The translations under genes and the position numbers were made by a program. Below the pieces are notes generated by a model. That model was not told where the DNA came from and searched no databases. It saw only the letters and a program-made list of their open reading frames with translations. This document shows, piece after piece, positions 18,498-28,248 of a stretch of 64,000 nt of DNA. Position 1 is the first letter of the stretch. Every line of letters begins with the position of its first letter. The stretch is from Pandoraea thiooxydans (GTDB lineage: Bacteria; Pseudomonadota; Gammaproteobacteria; Burkholderiales; Burkholderiaceae), in NCBI RefSeq assembly GCF_001931675.1, contig NZ_CP014839.1:248001-312000 (forward strand), given 5' to 3'.

Positions 18498-19184
18498 TTA
18501 GCGCTTGCGCACGATTTGATGCGGACGGACGAGGTACGCGGGCGTGGACAGACCGCTCCAGATGTGCACCAGGCGCGTGAACGGCGAAATCAGGAAGATC
18601 GTGAAGCCCAGTGCGATATGGGTTTTGTAGACGAGCGGCACACCCACCAGAAGAGCCGAGCTGCCGGGGGCGAACGTGACGATTCCTTTGACATAGTCGC
18701 TCAGCGTCTCGAACATGATGCCGTCCATATGCGCCATCGACATCGGCACCGTTGCCAGGCCGAGTGCGAGCTGAACCCATAATGCCAACAGCACGACGAT
18801 GTCGGCGCGCGTGCTGTTGACGCGAATGCGGGGGTCGGAAAGGCGGCGGTAGAGCAGTATCGACAGCCCGATAATGGCGACGATGCCGGCGCTGCCGCCG
18901 CCGACCATGGCGATCATCTGGTGCTGGGATGCGTTCAGAAACGGCGACACCATCCAGTGCGGCGCAAGGAAGCCGGCGAAGTGGCCGGCTACCACGACCA
19001 GCACGCCGAAGTGAAACAGGTTGCTCCCCAGGCGCAATTGGCGGCGCCTCAGCAACTGGGATGAGTCACTTTTCCATGTGTATTGTTCGCGATCGAAGCG
19101 GATCAGACTGCCGATCAACCATATCGCGAGGCAGATATAAGGGTAGATGCCAAACAGGAAAGTGTTGACGAAGTGCTGGCTCAT
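18498..19184 (-). CDS. narI: Respiratory nitrate reductase gamma subunit
   Basis: This cytochrome b subunit anchors NarGH at the inner membrane, oxidises quinol and passes electrons to NarH. The protein has 228 residues with five hydrophobic helices. Histidines in LFHFGVLVVVAGHF and in KTHIALGFTIFLISPFTRLVHIW fit the bis-His ligands of the two b haems. It starts 68 bases after narJ, a larger gap than elsewhere in the operon. Confidence 0.96.
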   Translation of the reverse strand: MSQHFVNTFLFGIYPYICLAIWLIGSLIRFDREQYTWKSDSSQLLRRRQLRLGSNLFHFGVLVVVAGHFAGFLAPHWMVSPFLNASQHQMIAMVGGGSAGIVAIIGLSILLYRRLSDPRIRVNSTRADIVVLLALWVQLALGLATVPMSMAHMDGIMFETLSDYVKGIVTFAPGSSALLVGVPLVYKTHIALGFTIFLISPFTRLVHIWSGLSTPAYLVRPHQIVRKR

Positions 19185-19252
19185 GGAACTGCTCCAACTA
19201 AAAATTGCGGTCAGGGCGGCATTGCCGATGCCGCTCCACGATGGCGGCCGAG

Positions 19253-19942
19253 TTATCGCGCGGGCCGTTTGTCATAAAAGTGCACGGGTTGCGGTGTCGC
19301 CCCCAGCGCGCCCGGCGCGCCCAGAAAACTCACCGGCGGATCTTCCCATTCGCGGTCGAGCGCTGCGTGGTCCGGCTCAGTCGACTCGCCGGCAACTTCC
19401 TCAGCGGCGCCCCGTTCCCGGAGCTCGCCGGCGAGCGCCAGGACTGCGTCGACCGCCGCCGCGTATGGTGTGCCCAGGGCACTGAGCGCATTCGCCAGAT
19501 TGCTCACGATATGACTGATTTCGCCAAGCAGCGCTTGCGCTTCGTCGTGCTCGAGCTGGGCGAGAAACTCCAGGAATACCGGCAAATAGTCGGGCAGCTC
19601 GCCGTTGGCCAGCGCCAGCCCGTGGGCCTCGTAGGTGGTCAGTAAATCGACCATCGCCTGGCCCCGTTCGCGCGATTCGCCGTGCACGTGCTCGAACAGA
19701 TAGAGCGACGCGGCGCGGCCGCGATCGAAGGTGTCGACGTAATCTTCCTGCGATTCGATGAGCGTTCTTGCCGACAGTTGATCGAGTAGCGTGTCCAGGT
19801 CAGCGCGCACGACGGGTGGCAGCGCATCAGCGCCGGCCAGTGCCGCGCGGATTTCGCCCAGCGAGTCGAGCAGGGCCTGATCGGGATAGTCGAGCAGGGC
19901 GCTGAGCATGCTCAATAACAATCGATTATGCTGAGCCATCAT
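19253..19942 (-). CDS. narJ: Nitrate reductase molybdenum cofactor assembly chaperone
   Basis: NarJ is a cytoplasmic chaperone that binds apo-NarG during cofactor insertion and membrane targeting. The protein has 229 residues with the TorD/NarJ pattern LLSALLDYPDQALLDSLGEI, DYVDTFDRGRAASLYLFEHVHGESRERGQAM and LPDYLPVFLEFLAQL. The start is ATGATG, and the first ATG overlaps the narH stop as ATGA. The C-terminal tail (about 190-229) is Pro/Asp/Glu rich. Confidence 0.95.
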   Translation of the reverse strand: MMAQHNRLLLSMLSALLDYPDQALLDSLGEIRAALAGADALPPVVRADLDTLLDQLSARTLIESQEDYVDTFDRGRAASLYLFEHVHGESRERGQAMVDLLTTYEAHGLALANGELPDYLPVFLEFLAQLEHDEAQALLGEISHIVSNLANALSALGTPYAAAVDAVLALAGELRERGAAEEVAGESTEPDHAALDREWEDPPVSFLGAPGALGATPQPVHFYDKRPAR

Positions 19943-21480
19943 TTCTCCACCGAGTGTATTGGAATCGTCTTGCGCTGAGCCGACGGCCCCTTGTTGCCGG
20001 CGAACAGGCTGCCTTCGCTGGTGCCGCCCGAGCAGCCGTTGCCAAACGAGAAGCCGCATGAGGAACGCAACTCGAAGGCGTTCTCCGCATATTCCCGATG
20101 CGCGGTCGGAATCACGAAGCGATCCTCGTAGTTGGCGATCGCCAGGTACCGGTACATTTCCTCGACCTGAGCCACGTCCAGGGCGACATCGTCGAGCAGG
20201 GCCGGCGTGTCGCGGCGCTCGACGTGCCGCTCGCGCATGAAGGCGCGCATTGCCAGCAAACGCTTGAGCGCGAACTTCACTGGGGCTTCGTCACCCGCCG
20301 TGAGCAAGTTGGCGAGATAGCGCAGCGGAATGCGCAGGGCATCGACATCGGGCAGCAGACCGTTCATGCCGAGCCGTCCGTCATTGGCCGCCGCATTGAT
20401 CGGCGAGAGCGGCGGCACATACCAGACCATCGGCAAGGTCCGGTATTCAGGGTGCAGCGGGAAGGCGATTTTCCATTCCATGGCCATCTTGTAGACCGGC
20501 GAATGACGTGCCGCCTCGAGCCAGCTTGCCGGCACGCCGTCGCGTTCGGCCTGCTCGCGCACCGCCGGATCGTTCGGGTCGAGGAAGATCGACAACTGAG
20601 CTTCGTACAGATCCTGCGGATCGGTTGCCGAGGCCGCTTCTTCGATGCGGTCGGCGTCGTACAGCAGCACGCCGAGATAGCGAATCCGGCCCACGCAGGT
20701 TTCGGAGCAGACCGTCGGCTGGCCGGCTTCGATACGCGGATAGCAGAAAATGCATTTCTCCGATTTGCCGCTTTGCCAGTTGTAATAGATTTTCTTGTAA
20801 GGGCAGCCCGACACGCACATGCGCCAGCCCCGGCATTTGTCCTGATCGATCAGCACGATGCCGTCTTCCTCGCGCTTGTAGATCGCGCCGGAAGGGCAGG
20901 AAGCCGCGCAGGCCGGGTTCAGGCAGTGCTCGCAAAGCCTGGGCAGGTACATCATGAAGGTGTTTTCGAACTCGCCGTAGATGTCGGTCTGCACCTGATC
21001 GAAGTTGTAGTCCTGCTTGCGCTTTTCGAATTCACCGCCGAGAATCTCTTCCCAGTTCGGGCCCCATTCGATCTTCTCCATCCGCTCGCCGGAAATCAGC
21101 GAGCGCGGGCGGGCGACCGGACTGCCCTTGCTGGCCGGCGCCTCCTGCAGGTGCGCATAATCGAAGGTGAACGGCTCATAGTAGTCGTCGATTTCCGGCA
21201 GATTCGGATTGCCGAAGATGTTCGCCAATACACGCCATTTGCTGCCGGCGCGCAGGTCGATCTTGCCGTTCGCCTTGCGCTTCCAGCCGCCCTGCCAGCG
21301 GTCCTGGTTTTCCCAGTCCTTCGGATAGCCGATGCCGGGCTTGGTCTCGACGTTGTTGAACCACGCGTATTCCATGCCCTCGCGCGATGTCCAGACGTTC
21401 TTGCAGGTGACTGAGCAGGTGTGACAGCCGATGCATTTGTCCAGATTCAGGACCATGCCGATTTGTGCGCGAATTTTCAT
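19939..21480 (-). CDS. narH: Respiratory nitrate reductase beta subunit
   Basis: This iron-sulphur subunit transfers electrons from NarI haem to NarG. The protein has 513 residues. Cysteine groups are CIGCHTCSVTC near the N-terminus, then CEHCLNPACAASC, CRGWRMCVSGC and CIFC...CSETC. The Trp in CRGW replaces a cysteine, as expected for the [3Fe-4S] centre of NarH. The ATG at 21480 overlaps the narG stop as ATGA; a longer upstream frame is antisense or shadow sequence of narG. Confidence 0.97.
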   Translation of the reverse strand: MKIRAQIGMVLNLDKCIGCHTCSVTCKNVWTSREGMEYAWFNNVETKPGIGYPKDWENQDRWQGGWKRKANGKIDLRAGSKWRVLANIFGNPNLPEIDDYYEPFTFDYAHLQEAPASKGSPVARPRSLISGERMEKIEWGPNWEEILGGEFEKRKQDYNFDQVQTDIYGEFENTFMMYLPRLCEHCLNPACAASCPSGAIYKREEDGIVLIDQDKCRGWRMCVSGCPYKKIYYNWQSGKSEKCIFCYPRIEAGQPTVCSETCVGRIRYLGVLLYDADRIEEAASATDPQDLYEAQLSIFLDPNDPAVREQAERDGVPASWLEAARHSPVYKMAMEWKIAFPLHPEYRTLPMVWYVPPLSPINAAANDGRLGMNGLLPDVDALRIPLRYLANLLTAGDEAPVKFALKRLLAMRAFMRERHVERRDTPALLDDVALDVAQVEEMYRYLAIANYEDRFVIPTAHREYAENAFELRSSCGFSFGNGCSGGTSEGSLFAGNKGPSAQRKTIPIHSVEK

Positions 21481-24400
21481 TGCTTTTCTCCTGACCGGCC
21501 ATCGCTCGACGTCTGCACCGGCGCAGACATTCGAGTGGGGGACGTGCCGTCTTTCCAATCGATCGTTGCCATTTTCCTGACGATGACGAATTCGTCGCGA
21601 TTGGCGCCGACCGTGCCGTAATAGTTGAAACCGTAGGACAGCTGCGCGTAGCCGCCGATCATGTGGGTCGGCTTGAGCAAGACCCGGGTTACCGAGTTGT
21701 GAATGCCGCGTACGCCGCTGACTTCGGTGCCGGGCGTATTGATGATCTTTTCCTGCGCGTGATACATGAATACCGCGCCGGCCGGAATGCGCTGGCTGAC
21801 CACCGCGCGTGCTGCCAGCGAGCCGTTCAGGTTGAACGCCTCGATCCAGTCGTTGTCGACCACGCCGATTTTCTTTGCGTCGATTTCCGAGATCCAGACG
21901 ATCGGGCCGCCGCGCGAAAGCGTGAGCATCAGCAGATTGTCGGTATAGGTGCTGTGAATTCCCCACTTCTGGTGCGGCGTGAGGAAATTCAGCGCGATTT
22001 CGGGGTTGCCGTTTGAGCGTTCACCGGATGTTTGACCGATGCTGCGCGTGTCGACCGGCGGTTTGTAGACGCATAGCGCCTCGCCGAAATCGCGCATCCA
22101 GGGGTGATCCTGGTAAAGCTGTTGGCGACCCGACAGGGTGCGCCATGGAATCAGCTCGTGCACGTTGGTGTAGCCGGCGTTGTAGGACACATGCTCGGAT
22201 TCGATACCGCTCCAGGTCGGCGACGAGATGATCTTGCGCGGTTGCGCCTGAATGTCACGAAAGCGGATGCGTTCGTCCTCCCTGGCGCGGGCGAGGTGCG
22301 TGTGGTCGATCCCGGTGCGGGCCGACAGCGCTTGCCAGGCCTTGACGGCAACGCCGCCATTGGTTTCGGGGGCCAGCGACAGGATCACTTCGGCCGCGTC
22401 GATGCCGGAAAGAATCTGGGGCCGGCCCTGCGAGATGCCTTCGTCTCTGACCGGGGAGTTCAGGTCGCGCAACTGCTCGATCTCGTCGCCGGTTTGCCAG
22501 TTGATGCCTTTGCCGCCGTTGCCCAGCGAATCCAGCAGCGGACCAAGCGAGGTGAATTGGCGGTAAATGTTCGGGTAGTCGCGCTTGACCACCGTCACAT
22601 TGGGCATTGTCTTGCCGGGAATCGGTTCGCATTCGCCGTGTCCCCAGTCGGCGATTTCGCCGTTCTGGGCAATCTCCCCGGCGCTGTCATGCTGCAGCGG
22701 CGAGAGCACCACGTCCTGCTCGACGGCCAGGTGGCCGCGCGCGAGCGCGGAAAATTCGCGGGCAATGCCCTTGTAGATGTCCCAATCGCTCTTGGCCTGC
22801 CATGCGGGATCGACCGCTGCCGACAGCGGGTGAATGAACGGGTGCATGTCGGACGTGTTCATGTCGTCCTTCTCGTACCAGGTTGCCGTGGGCAGCACGA
22901 CATCCGAGTACAGGCAGGTGGTCGACATCCGGAAGTCCAGCGTCACGACCAGATCGAGCTTGCCTTCAGGCGCCTGATCGTGCCACTTGACTTCCTTGGG
23001 CAGAACGCCCGCGGTGGCGCCGAGGTCCTTGCCCTGCACGCCATGTTCGGCGCCAATCAGGTGCTTGAGGAAGTATTCGTGCCCCTTGCCCGACGATCCG
23101 AGCAAGTTGGAGCGCCACACGAACAGATTGCGCGGGAAGTTCTCCGGCGCATCCGGATCGACACAGGACATTTCCAGCGAGCCGTCCTTGAGCGCCTGCG
23201 CGACATAAGCGGCGGCGCCGGCCGCGCCGGCCGCGCGGCCGATATCGAGCGGATTGGTCTTGAGCTGCGGCGCGGAGGGCAGCCACCCCATGCGCTCGGC
23301 ACGCACGTTGTAATCGATCGGACTGTCGGAGTGCGCGGGTTGTCCGGCCAGCGGCGACAGAAGATCGCTGATTTTCATCGTTTCGTAGCGCCACTGGTCG
23401 GTGTGCGCATAGAAAAACGACGTGCCGTTCATGACCCGGTTCGGCCGATACCAATCGGTGCCGAACGCCAGCGGCAGCCAGCCGGTCTGCGGCCGCAGCT
23501 TTTCCTGGCCGACGTAATGCGACCAGCCCCCGCCTGAGCGCCCGATGCAGCCGCACATGATGAGCAGGTTGATGATCCCGCGATAGCTCATGTCCATGTT
23601 GAACCAGTGGTTCAGGCCGGCGCCGAGAATCACCATCGATTTGCCCTGCGTCTTGTCGGCATTGTCGGCAAATTCGCGCGCCACGGCGATGACGTCCTGA
23701 CGTTTGACGCCGGTGATCTTTTCCTGCCATGCGGGCGTGTATGGCACGTCGTCGTCGAAACTGCCGGCCACGTTCGGGCCGCCGAGCCCCTGGTCCACGC
23801 CGTAATTGGCCACGAACAGGTCATACACCGTGGCGACCAGCACTTCGCCATTGCGCGTTTGCACCCTGCGTACGCCGATACGGCGCGGCAGTACGCTGTC
23901 GTGCCCGGTGTGGGCAAAGTGGGTGTGCTCGACGTTGCCGAAATACGGGAAGGCGACGTCGACCACCTCGTCATGCGCGGCAACGAAGGACATTGCCGGA
24001 CGGATCCGCTGTCCTTGCGCGTCTTCTTCCTTCAGGTTCCATTTGCCGGCGTCGCCGCCTTCCTTCTGTCCCCAGCGAAAGCCGATCGAACCGAGCGGGG
24101 CCACCGGCTTGCCGCTCAGTTCGTCGAACGCGACAGTCTTCCAGTCCGCGTTGTTGTCCTGGCCGAGCGCATCGTCGAATTCCGCGGCACGCAGCATCCG
24201 CTCCGGCACGTAATGGTTGCCCTGCTTTACCACGCGTACCAGCAGAGGCATGTCGGTGTAGCGGCGGCAGTATTCGGCGAAATACTCGCTCTTGGCAGCC
24301 ACATGAAACTCTTTGAGTACGACGTGCCCCATCGCCAGCGCGAGCGCCGCATCGGTGCCTTGCTTGGGGTGCAGCCAGATATCGCCGAACTTCGCTCCCT

Positions 24401-25256
24401 CGGCGTAGTCGGGAAACACCGAAACGACCTTGGTGCCGCGGTAGCGCACCTCGGTCATGAAGTGGGCGTCCGGCGTGCGGGTCTGCGGTACGTTGGAGCC
24501 CCACATCATGATGAAGGTGCTGTTGTACCAGTCTGCCGACTCAGGTACGTCGGTCTGTTCACCCCACGTTTGCGGCGAGGCGGGCGGCAGATCGCAGTAC
24601 CAGTCGTAGAAGCTCAGGCCGACACCGCCGATCAGCGAGAGATAGCGGCTGCCGGCTGCGTATGAAACCATCGACATGGCCGGAATCGGCGAGAAGCCGA
24701 TGACCCGGTCGGGACCATATTTTTTGACGGTATGCACGTTGGCCGCGGCGACGATCTCGTTGACCTCGTCCCAGCTCGCGCGCACGAAACCGCCCAGGCC
24801 GCGACGCCGCACGTATGAAGCACGGGCTGTGGGATCGTCGACGATCGCACGCCAGGCTTCGACCGGCTCCATGCTCAGCCGCTTCTCGCGCCACTGCGTG
24901 AGCAAGGCGCTTCGGACCAGCGGGTATTTGAGGCGGTTGGCACTGTACAGGTACCAGGAATACGAGGCGCCGCGCGCGCAGCCGCGCGGCTCGTGATTCG
25001 GCATGCCGGCGCGGGTGCGCGGATAGTCGGTCTGCTGGGTCTCCCAGGTCACGATGCCGTTCTTGACGTAAATCTTCCAGGAGCACGAACCGGTGCAATT
25101 GACACCATGGGTCGAGCGGACGATTTTGTCATGTTGCCAGCGCTGCCGGTAACCGTTTTCCCATTTGCGGTCTTCCTGGGTGGTCATCCCATGACCGTCG
25201 GAGAATTTGGGCCGGGCCGAGGAAAAGTAGCGCAATCTATCCAGAAAGTGGCTCAT
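21477..25256 (-). CDS. narG: Respiratory nitrate reductase alpha subunit
   Basis: This catalytic subunit reduces nitrate to nitrite at a Mo-bisMGD centre on the cytoplasmic side. The protein has 1259 residues, the full family length. The FS0 cluster ligands are present as His50, Cys54, Cys58 and Cys93 (HGVNCTGSC and RGCARG). The region SADWYNSTFIMMWGSNVPQT carries the aspartate that ligates Mo in NarG. The N-terminus (FLDRLRYF) has no functional Tat signal, as usual. A hairpin lies in the 114-bp gap between narK and narG. Confidence 0.97.
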   Translation of the reverse strand: MSHFLDRLRYFSSARPKFSDGHGMTTQEDRKWENGYRQRWQHDKIVRSTHGVNCTGSCSWKIYVKNGIVTWETQQTDYPRTRAGMPNHEPRGCARGASYSWYLYSANRLKYPLVRSALLTQWREKRLSMEPVEAWRAIVDDPTARASYVRRRGLGGFVRASWDEVNEIVAAANVHTVKKYGPDRVIGFSPIPAMSMVSYAAGSRYLSLIGGVGLSFYDWYCDLPPASPQTWGEQTDVPESADWYNSTFIMMWGSNVPQTRTPDAHFMTEVRYRGTKVVSVFPDYAEGAKFGDIWLHPKQGTDAALALAMGHVVLKEFHVAAKSEYFAEYCRRYTDMPLLVRVVKQGNHYVPERMLRAAEFDDALGQDNNADWKTVAFDELSGKPVAPLGSIGFRWGQKEGGDAGKWNLKEEDAQGQRIRPAMSFVAAHDEVVDVAFPYFGNVEHTHFAHTGHDSVLPRRIGVRRVQTRNGEVLVATVYDLFVANYGVDQGLGGPNVAGSFDDDVPYTPAWQEKITGVKRQDVIAVAREFADNADKTQGKSMVILGAGLNHWFNMDMSYRGIINLLIMCGCIGRSGGGWSHYVGQEKLRPQTGWLPLAFGTDWYRPNRVMNGTSFFYAHTDQWRYETMKISDLLSPLAGQPAHSDSPIDYNVRAERMGWLPSAPQLKTNPLDIGRAAGAAGAAAYVAQALKDGSLEMSCVDPDAPENFPRNLFVWRSNLLGSSGKGHEYFLKHLIGAEHGVQGKDLGATAGVLPKEVKWHDQAPEGKLDLVVTLDFRMSTTCLYSDVVLPTATWYEKDDMNTSDMHPFIHPLSAAVDPAWQAKSDWDIYKGIAREFSALARGHLAVEQDVVLSPLQHDSAGEIAQNGEIADWGHGECEPIPGKTMPNVTVVKRDYPNIYRQFTSLGPLLDSLGNGGKGINWQTGDEIEQLRDLNSPVRDEGISQGRPQILSGIDAAEVILSLAPETNGGVAVKAWQALSARTGIDHTHLARAREDERIRFRDIQAQPRKIISSPTWSGIESEHVSYNAGYTNVHELIPWRTLSGRQQLYQDHPWMRDFGEALCVYKPPVDTRSIGQTSGERSNGNPEIALNFLTPHQKWGIHSTYTDNLLMLTLSRGGPIVWISEIDAKKIGVVDNDWIEAFNLNGSLAARAVVSQRIPAGAVFMYHAQEKIINTPGTEVSGVRGIHNSVTRVLLKPTHMIGGYAQLSYGFNYYGTVGANRDEFVIVRKMATIDWKDGTSPTRMSAPVQTSSDGRSGEKQ

Positions 25257-25325
25257 AGGTATCTCAGGTCGTTGCCTTCGGGTGGGCAGGGTGTGTGAAG
25301 TAGAAGGTGGCGGTCGATCCGTGGG

Positions 25326-25355
25326 CCGTGCGGCTCACACGCGGCCGCCGCACGG
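25326..25355 (-). other. Hairpin in the narK-narG gap
   Basis: CCGTGCGGC and GCCGCACGG form a 9-bp perfect stem around a 12-base GC-rich loop, about 70 bases before the narG start. No T-run follows. It could be a processing or stability element, a weak terminator, or an operator for differential expression of narK and narG. Confidence 0.4.
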
Positions 25356-25370
25356 ATACGGGCATACCGC

Positions 25371-26729
25371 TCACGCGCCGGCGCGTGAACCGGCCGCCGC
25401 TCGGGCAACGCTGCCGACCACGCGCGGCTTGACATCGTTGCGCTTGACGTAGAGCAGGCATGTCAGCGCCAGGCTTGCGATGGCCAGGACGATATAAACC
25501 ATGTAGCCGCGCGCATAGCCGATGTGGCCCATCGATTGCGCGACCCGCCCGAGCAGCGGGGGTACCACGAAGCCGCCGAGCGCACCCAACCCGCCGACCC
25601 AGCCGGCTGTGCCGCCGACCGCATCCGGAACGTAATGGGGCACCAGCTTGAAGACTGCCGCGTTGGCCACGCCCATGCCGGCGCCGATCAGGAACTCACC
25701 GGTGACCGTCAGCCAGAAGTCTTGCGAGACGGTCATGAGCACCGCGCCAACCAGCACTGTCGTGTAGGACGCCAGCGCGACCTTTTCTCCGCCGAAGCGA
25801 TCCGACCAACTGCCGCCAGGCACGCGGATGATGGAGGCGAACAGCGAGAAACCGGCGGTCAGTGCCACGGCGACCCAGCCCGGCGCCTTGTAGAAGGACG
25901 TCCAGAAAGTGGGCAGCCAGGCCGTCAGCGCAAGGAAGCCACCGAAGGAAGTGAAATACAGCGCTACCAGAGGCCAGGTACGCCAGCTGGCCGCCGAATC
26001 GAGCAGAGTGCGCAGCACACTGGTTGCCGGGAACATCTCCTGGCCGTGGGTTTTCGCCAGTGCTTGCGCTTCGGCGACCGGCAGGTCCTGCTGGCCACGC
26101 AGCTGGAAATACGGCGCGTTGTAACCAAGGAAGAGATACAGCACGATACCGACGAGCACGATGGCCAGCGAGACCAGGTAGCCTACCCACAAGCCGCCGG
26201 CGGCAATGATCAGCGGCAGCAGGATCGCGACCAACCCCGGCGAGGTGTTGCCCAACCCGGCGTAGATGGCCAGAGCCTTGCCCTGCTCGGACTTCGGAAA
26301 CCAGTAGGAGACCTGCCCGATACCGACGGAGAACGTCGCTATGCCGCACCCGCCCAGCGCGCCGAAGAACAGCAGCAGCGGGTAGTGCGCCTGGGTCAGA
26401 TTGTTCGGGTAAAGCGTCAGGAGCATCCAGTAAAGTCCGGCAATGCCGACCACCGAGGCGAGCAGCAACACCAGGAACGGCAGCTTGCCGCCGTTGCGGT
26501 CGACCCAGGCGCCGAACGGAATGCGCAGGAGCGAGCCGGTAAGCATCGGCATCGCCACCAGAAATCCGACTTGCGATGGGCCGAGCTTCATGACCTCGAT
26601 GAAGCTGCGTGCGGTGGGGCCGAACAGCGAGACCGCACCGAAGCCGATGAAAAATCCGATCGTCGCTCCGATCAGGGAGCGTTTCGCACTGCCATGAATG
26701 TCATGAGTGCCCGGAGATGAAGATGCCAT
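25371..26729 (-). CDS. narK: Nitrate/nitrite transporter, MFS (NNP family)
   Basis: The protein has 452 residues and 12 predicted membrane helices. The NNP pattern is clear: LLRIPFGAWVDRNGGKLPF between helices 2 and 3, the glycine-rich signature GLGNTSPGLVAILLP and VPGGSWSDRFGGEKV. The protein exchanges or co-transports nitrate and nitrite across the inner membrane to supply NarG. It is a single-domain NarK, not a NarK1-NarK2 fusion. The ATG at 26729 follows GAGGAAG. It is the first gene of the leftward cluster. Confidence 0.95.
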   Translation of the reverse strand: MASSSPGTHDIHGSAKRSLIGATIGFFIGFGAVSLFGPTARSFIEVMKLGPSQVGFLVAMPMLTGSLLRIPFGAWVDRNGGKLPFLVLLLASVVGIAGLYWMLLTLYPNNLTQAHYPLLLFFGALGGCGIATFSVGIGQVSYWFPKSEQGKALAIYAGLGNTSPGLVAILLPLIIAAGGLWVGYLVSLAIVLVGIVLYLFLGYNAPYFQLRGQQDLPVAEAQALAKTHGQEMFPATSVLRTLLDSAASWRTWPLVALYFTSFGGFLALTAWLPTFWTSFYKAPGWVAVALTAGFSLFASIIRVPGGSWSDRFGGEKVALASYTTVLVGAVLMTVSQDFWLTVTGEFLIGAGMGVANAAVFKLVPHYVPDAVGGTAGWVGGLGALGGFVVPPLLGRVAQSMGHIGYARGYMVYIVLAIASLALTCLLYVKRNDVKPRVVGSVARAAAGSRAGA

Positions 26730-27033
26730 TTTCTTCCTCGCTGAATATCTGGTCAGGGTCTGTTTCCGGGGCAGTGGCCCCTGTGCTTGGTTGACGGCCC
26801 GGGTTCGGGAGAACCCGGTGTAGCCGAGGTAGCGCAATTTGCTTTTTTAAAGGCTACCGAGATGGTTATATCGCGCCATGACAAATATCAAAGTTGATGC
26901 CGCATTTGCGAAAATGCCGCAAAAACCGCGGTTTTCATGTGTTCACGGCAGGGGTGCGGCACTCTGTCACAGGGACAAACGCAGGACGTTCCATTTAATA
27001 TGCATATAACATGCCTATTTACAAAAGGAACCG
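26730..27033. other. Divergent narK/hmp regulatory region
   Basis: The 304-bp gap should contain both promoters. An ATCAA-AG-TTGAT inverted repeat lies at 26887-26898, but its arms are in the wrong order for an FNR box. No exact FNR (TTGAT-N4-ATCAA) site was seen. A candidate NsrR operator lies close to the hmp start (separate entry). A short T-run lies at about 26842-26847. Confidence 0.5.
26998..27018. promoter_or_regulatory. Candidate NsrR operator upstream of hmp
   Basis: ATATGCAT-ATAAC-ATGCCTAT is an inverted repeat with 7 of 8 bases matching between arms. Its 5-bp centre and ATGCAT-type half sites fit the NsrR pattern (ATGCAT-N5-ATRCAT). It ends 15 bp before the hmp ATG, a position suited to repression. 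NsrR is the NO-sensing repressor of hmp in many proteobacteria; its gene is not in the window. Confidence 0.5.
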
Positions 27034-28248
27034 ATGATGACTCCCGAACAAATCGCCGTGGTGCAAGCAACCGTCCCCGTTTTGGAAGTTCACGGCGAAG
27101 ACATTACGCGGCACTTTTATCGCCGCATGTTCACGCATCACCCCGAGCTGAAGAACATCTTCAATCAGGGACATCAGGCCAGCGGCAATCAGCAACGCGC
27201 GCTGGCCGGCGCCGTGTATGCCTATGCGCGCAACATTGCGAATCCAGGCGTGCTGGAAGCGGCATTGACCCGCATCGCGCACAAGCATGTGAGCCTGGGC
27301 ATCGAGCCGGCCCAATATTCGATCGTGGGCACCCATCTGCTGGCGTCGATTCGCGAGGTATTGGGCGAGGCGGCGACCGACGAGATTCTCGACGCCTGGA
27401 AGGCCGCTTACGAACAGCTGGCCGATCTATTGATCGCGCAGGAAGCCTCGTTGTATGAGGCAAACGATGCCGTGCCCGGCAGCTGGCGCGGCTGGCGCAA
27501 ATTGAAAGTGGAGCGAAAAGTTCGGGAGAGCAGCGAGATCACGTCGTTTTATCTGGTGGCTTCCGACGGCAGCGCCTTGCCGACGTTTCGCCCCGGGCAG
27601 TACGTCAGCGTCAAGCGGCATATCCCCGGCCTCGAGCTGGAACAGCCCCGCCAATACAGTTTGTCGGACGCCCCTCATGGCCGCTGGCTGCGCATTTCGG
27701 TCAAGCGTGAAGACGGCGACGCGGCTGCGCAACGGCCGGCGGGATGGGTATCGAGCGAGCTGCACGCCAACCTCAATGAAGGGGACGAGCTGCACGTCAG
27801 CGCGCCGTATGGCGATTTCTATCTGGACGAATCCCGTGATACGCCGATCGTCATGATCAGCGGCGGTGTGGGACTCACGCCGATGATGTCGATGCTCAAT
27901 GCGCTGGTATGGCAAGGCAGCCAGCGGCCCGTGCTGTTCGTGCACGCTTGCCGCGACGCTCAAGTGCATGCCATGAAAACGCGCCTGAACCGCATCGTCG
28001 AGGAATGCCCGCAAGTCACGCGTGCGGTGTTTTACGAAACCGTCACGCCCCAGGATGTGCGCGGGCGGGATCATGACTTCGCCGGTCTCGTCGATCTCGA
28101 CGCGTTGGGCGAAGCCTTGCTGATGCCGCAGGCCGACTACTATTTGTGCGGTCCGTTGCCGTTCATGCAGGCGCAGCGCGACGGCTTGCTGGCGCGCGGC
28201 GTGGATCCCGAGCGCATCCATTGGGAGGTTTTCGGGTCCGGCAACTGA
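27034..28248 (+). CDS. hmp: Flavohaemoglobin, nitric oxide dioxygenase
   Basis: The enzyme converts NO and O2 to nitrate with NAD(P)H and protects against NO formed during nitrate respiration. The protein has 404 residues: a globin domain (about 1-140) with distal Tyr29 and Gln53 and proximal His85 at the Escherichia coli positions, an FAD domain (about 152-260; RQYSLSD) and an NAD domain (about 265-400; GGVGLTPMMSML, YLCGPLPFMQ). The ATG pair at 27034 follows AAAGGA. A hairpin terminator lies after the gene. Confidence 0.96.
   Translation: MMTPEQIAVVQATVPVLEVHGEDITRHFYRRMFTHHPELKNIFNQGHQASGNQQRALAGAVYAYARNIANPGVLEAALTRIAHKHVSLGIEPAQYSIVGTHLLASIREVLGEAATDEILDAWKAAYEQLADLLIAQEASLYEANDAVPGSWRGWRKLKVERKVRESSEITSFYLVASDGSALPTFRPGQYVSVKRHIPGLELEQPRQYSLSDAPHGRWLRISVKREDGDAAAQRPAGWVSSELHANLNEGDELHVSAPYGDFYLDESRDTPIVMISGGVGLTPMMSMLNALVWQGSQRPVLFVHACRDAQVHAMKTRLNRIVEECPQVTRAVFYETVTPQDVRGRDHDFAGLVDLDALGEALLMPQADYYLCGPLPFMQAQRDGLLARGVDPERIHWEVFGSGN

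Noticed and set aside
22104-23537. Long plus-strand open frame of 477 codons
   Set aside because: It lies wholly antisense to narG, whose full-length protein is unmistakable; long antisense frames are common in GC-rich DNA and the product is Arg/His/Gln rich.
26887-26898. ATCAA-AG-TTGAT palindrome as an FNR box for narK
   Set aside because: The half-sites are in reverse order and the spacer is 2 bp, whereas an FNR box is TTGAT-N4-ATCAA.
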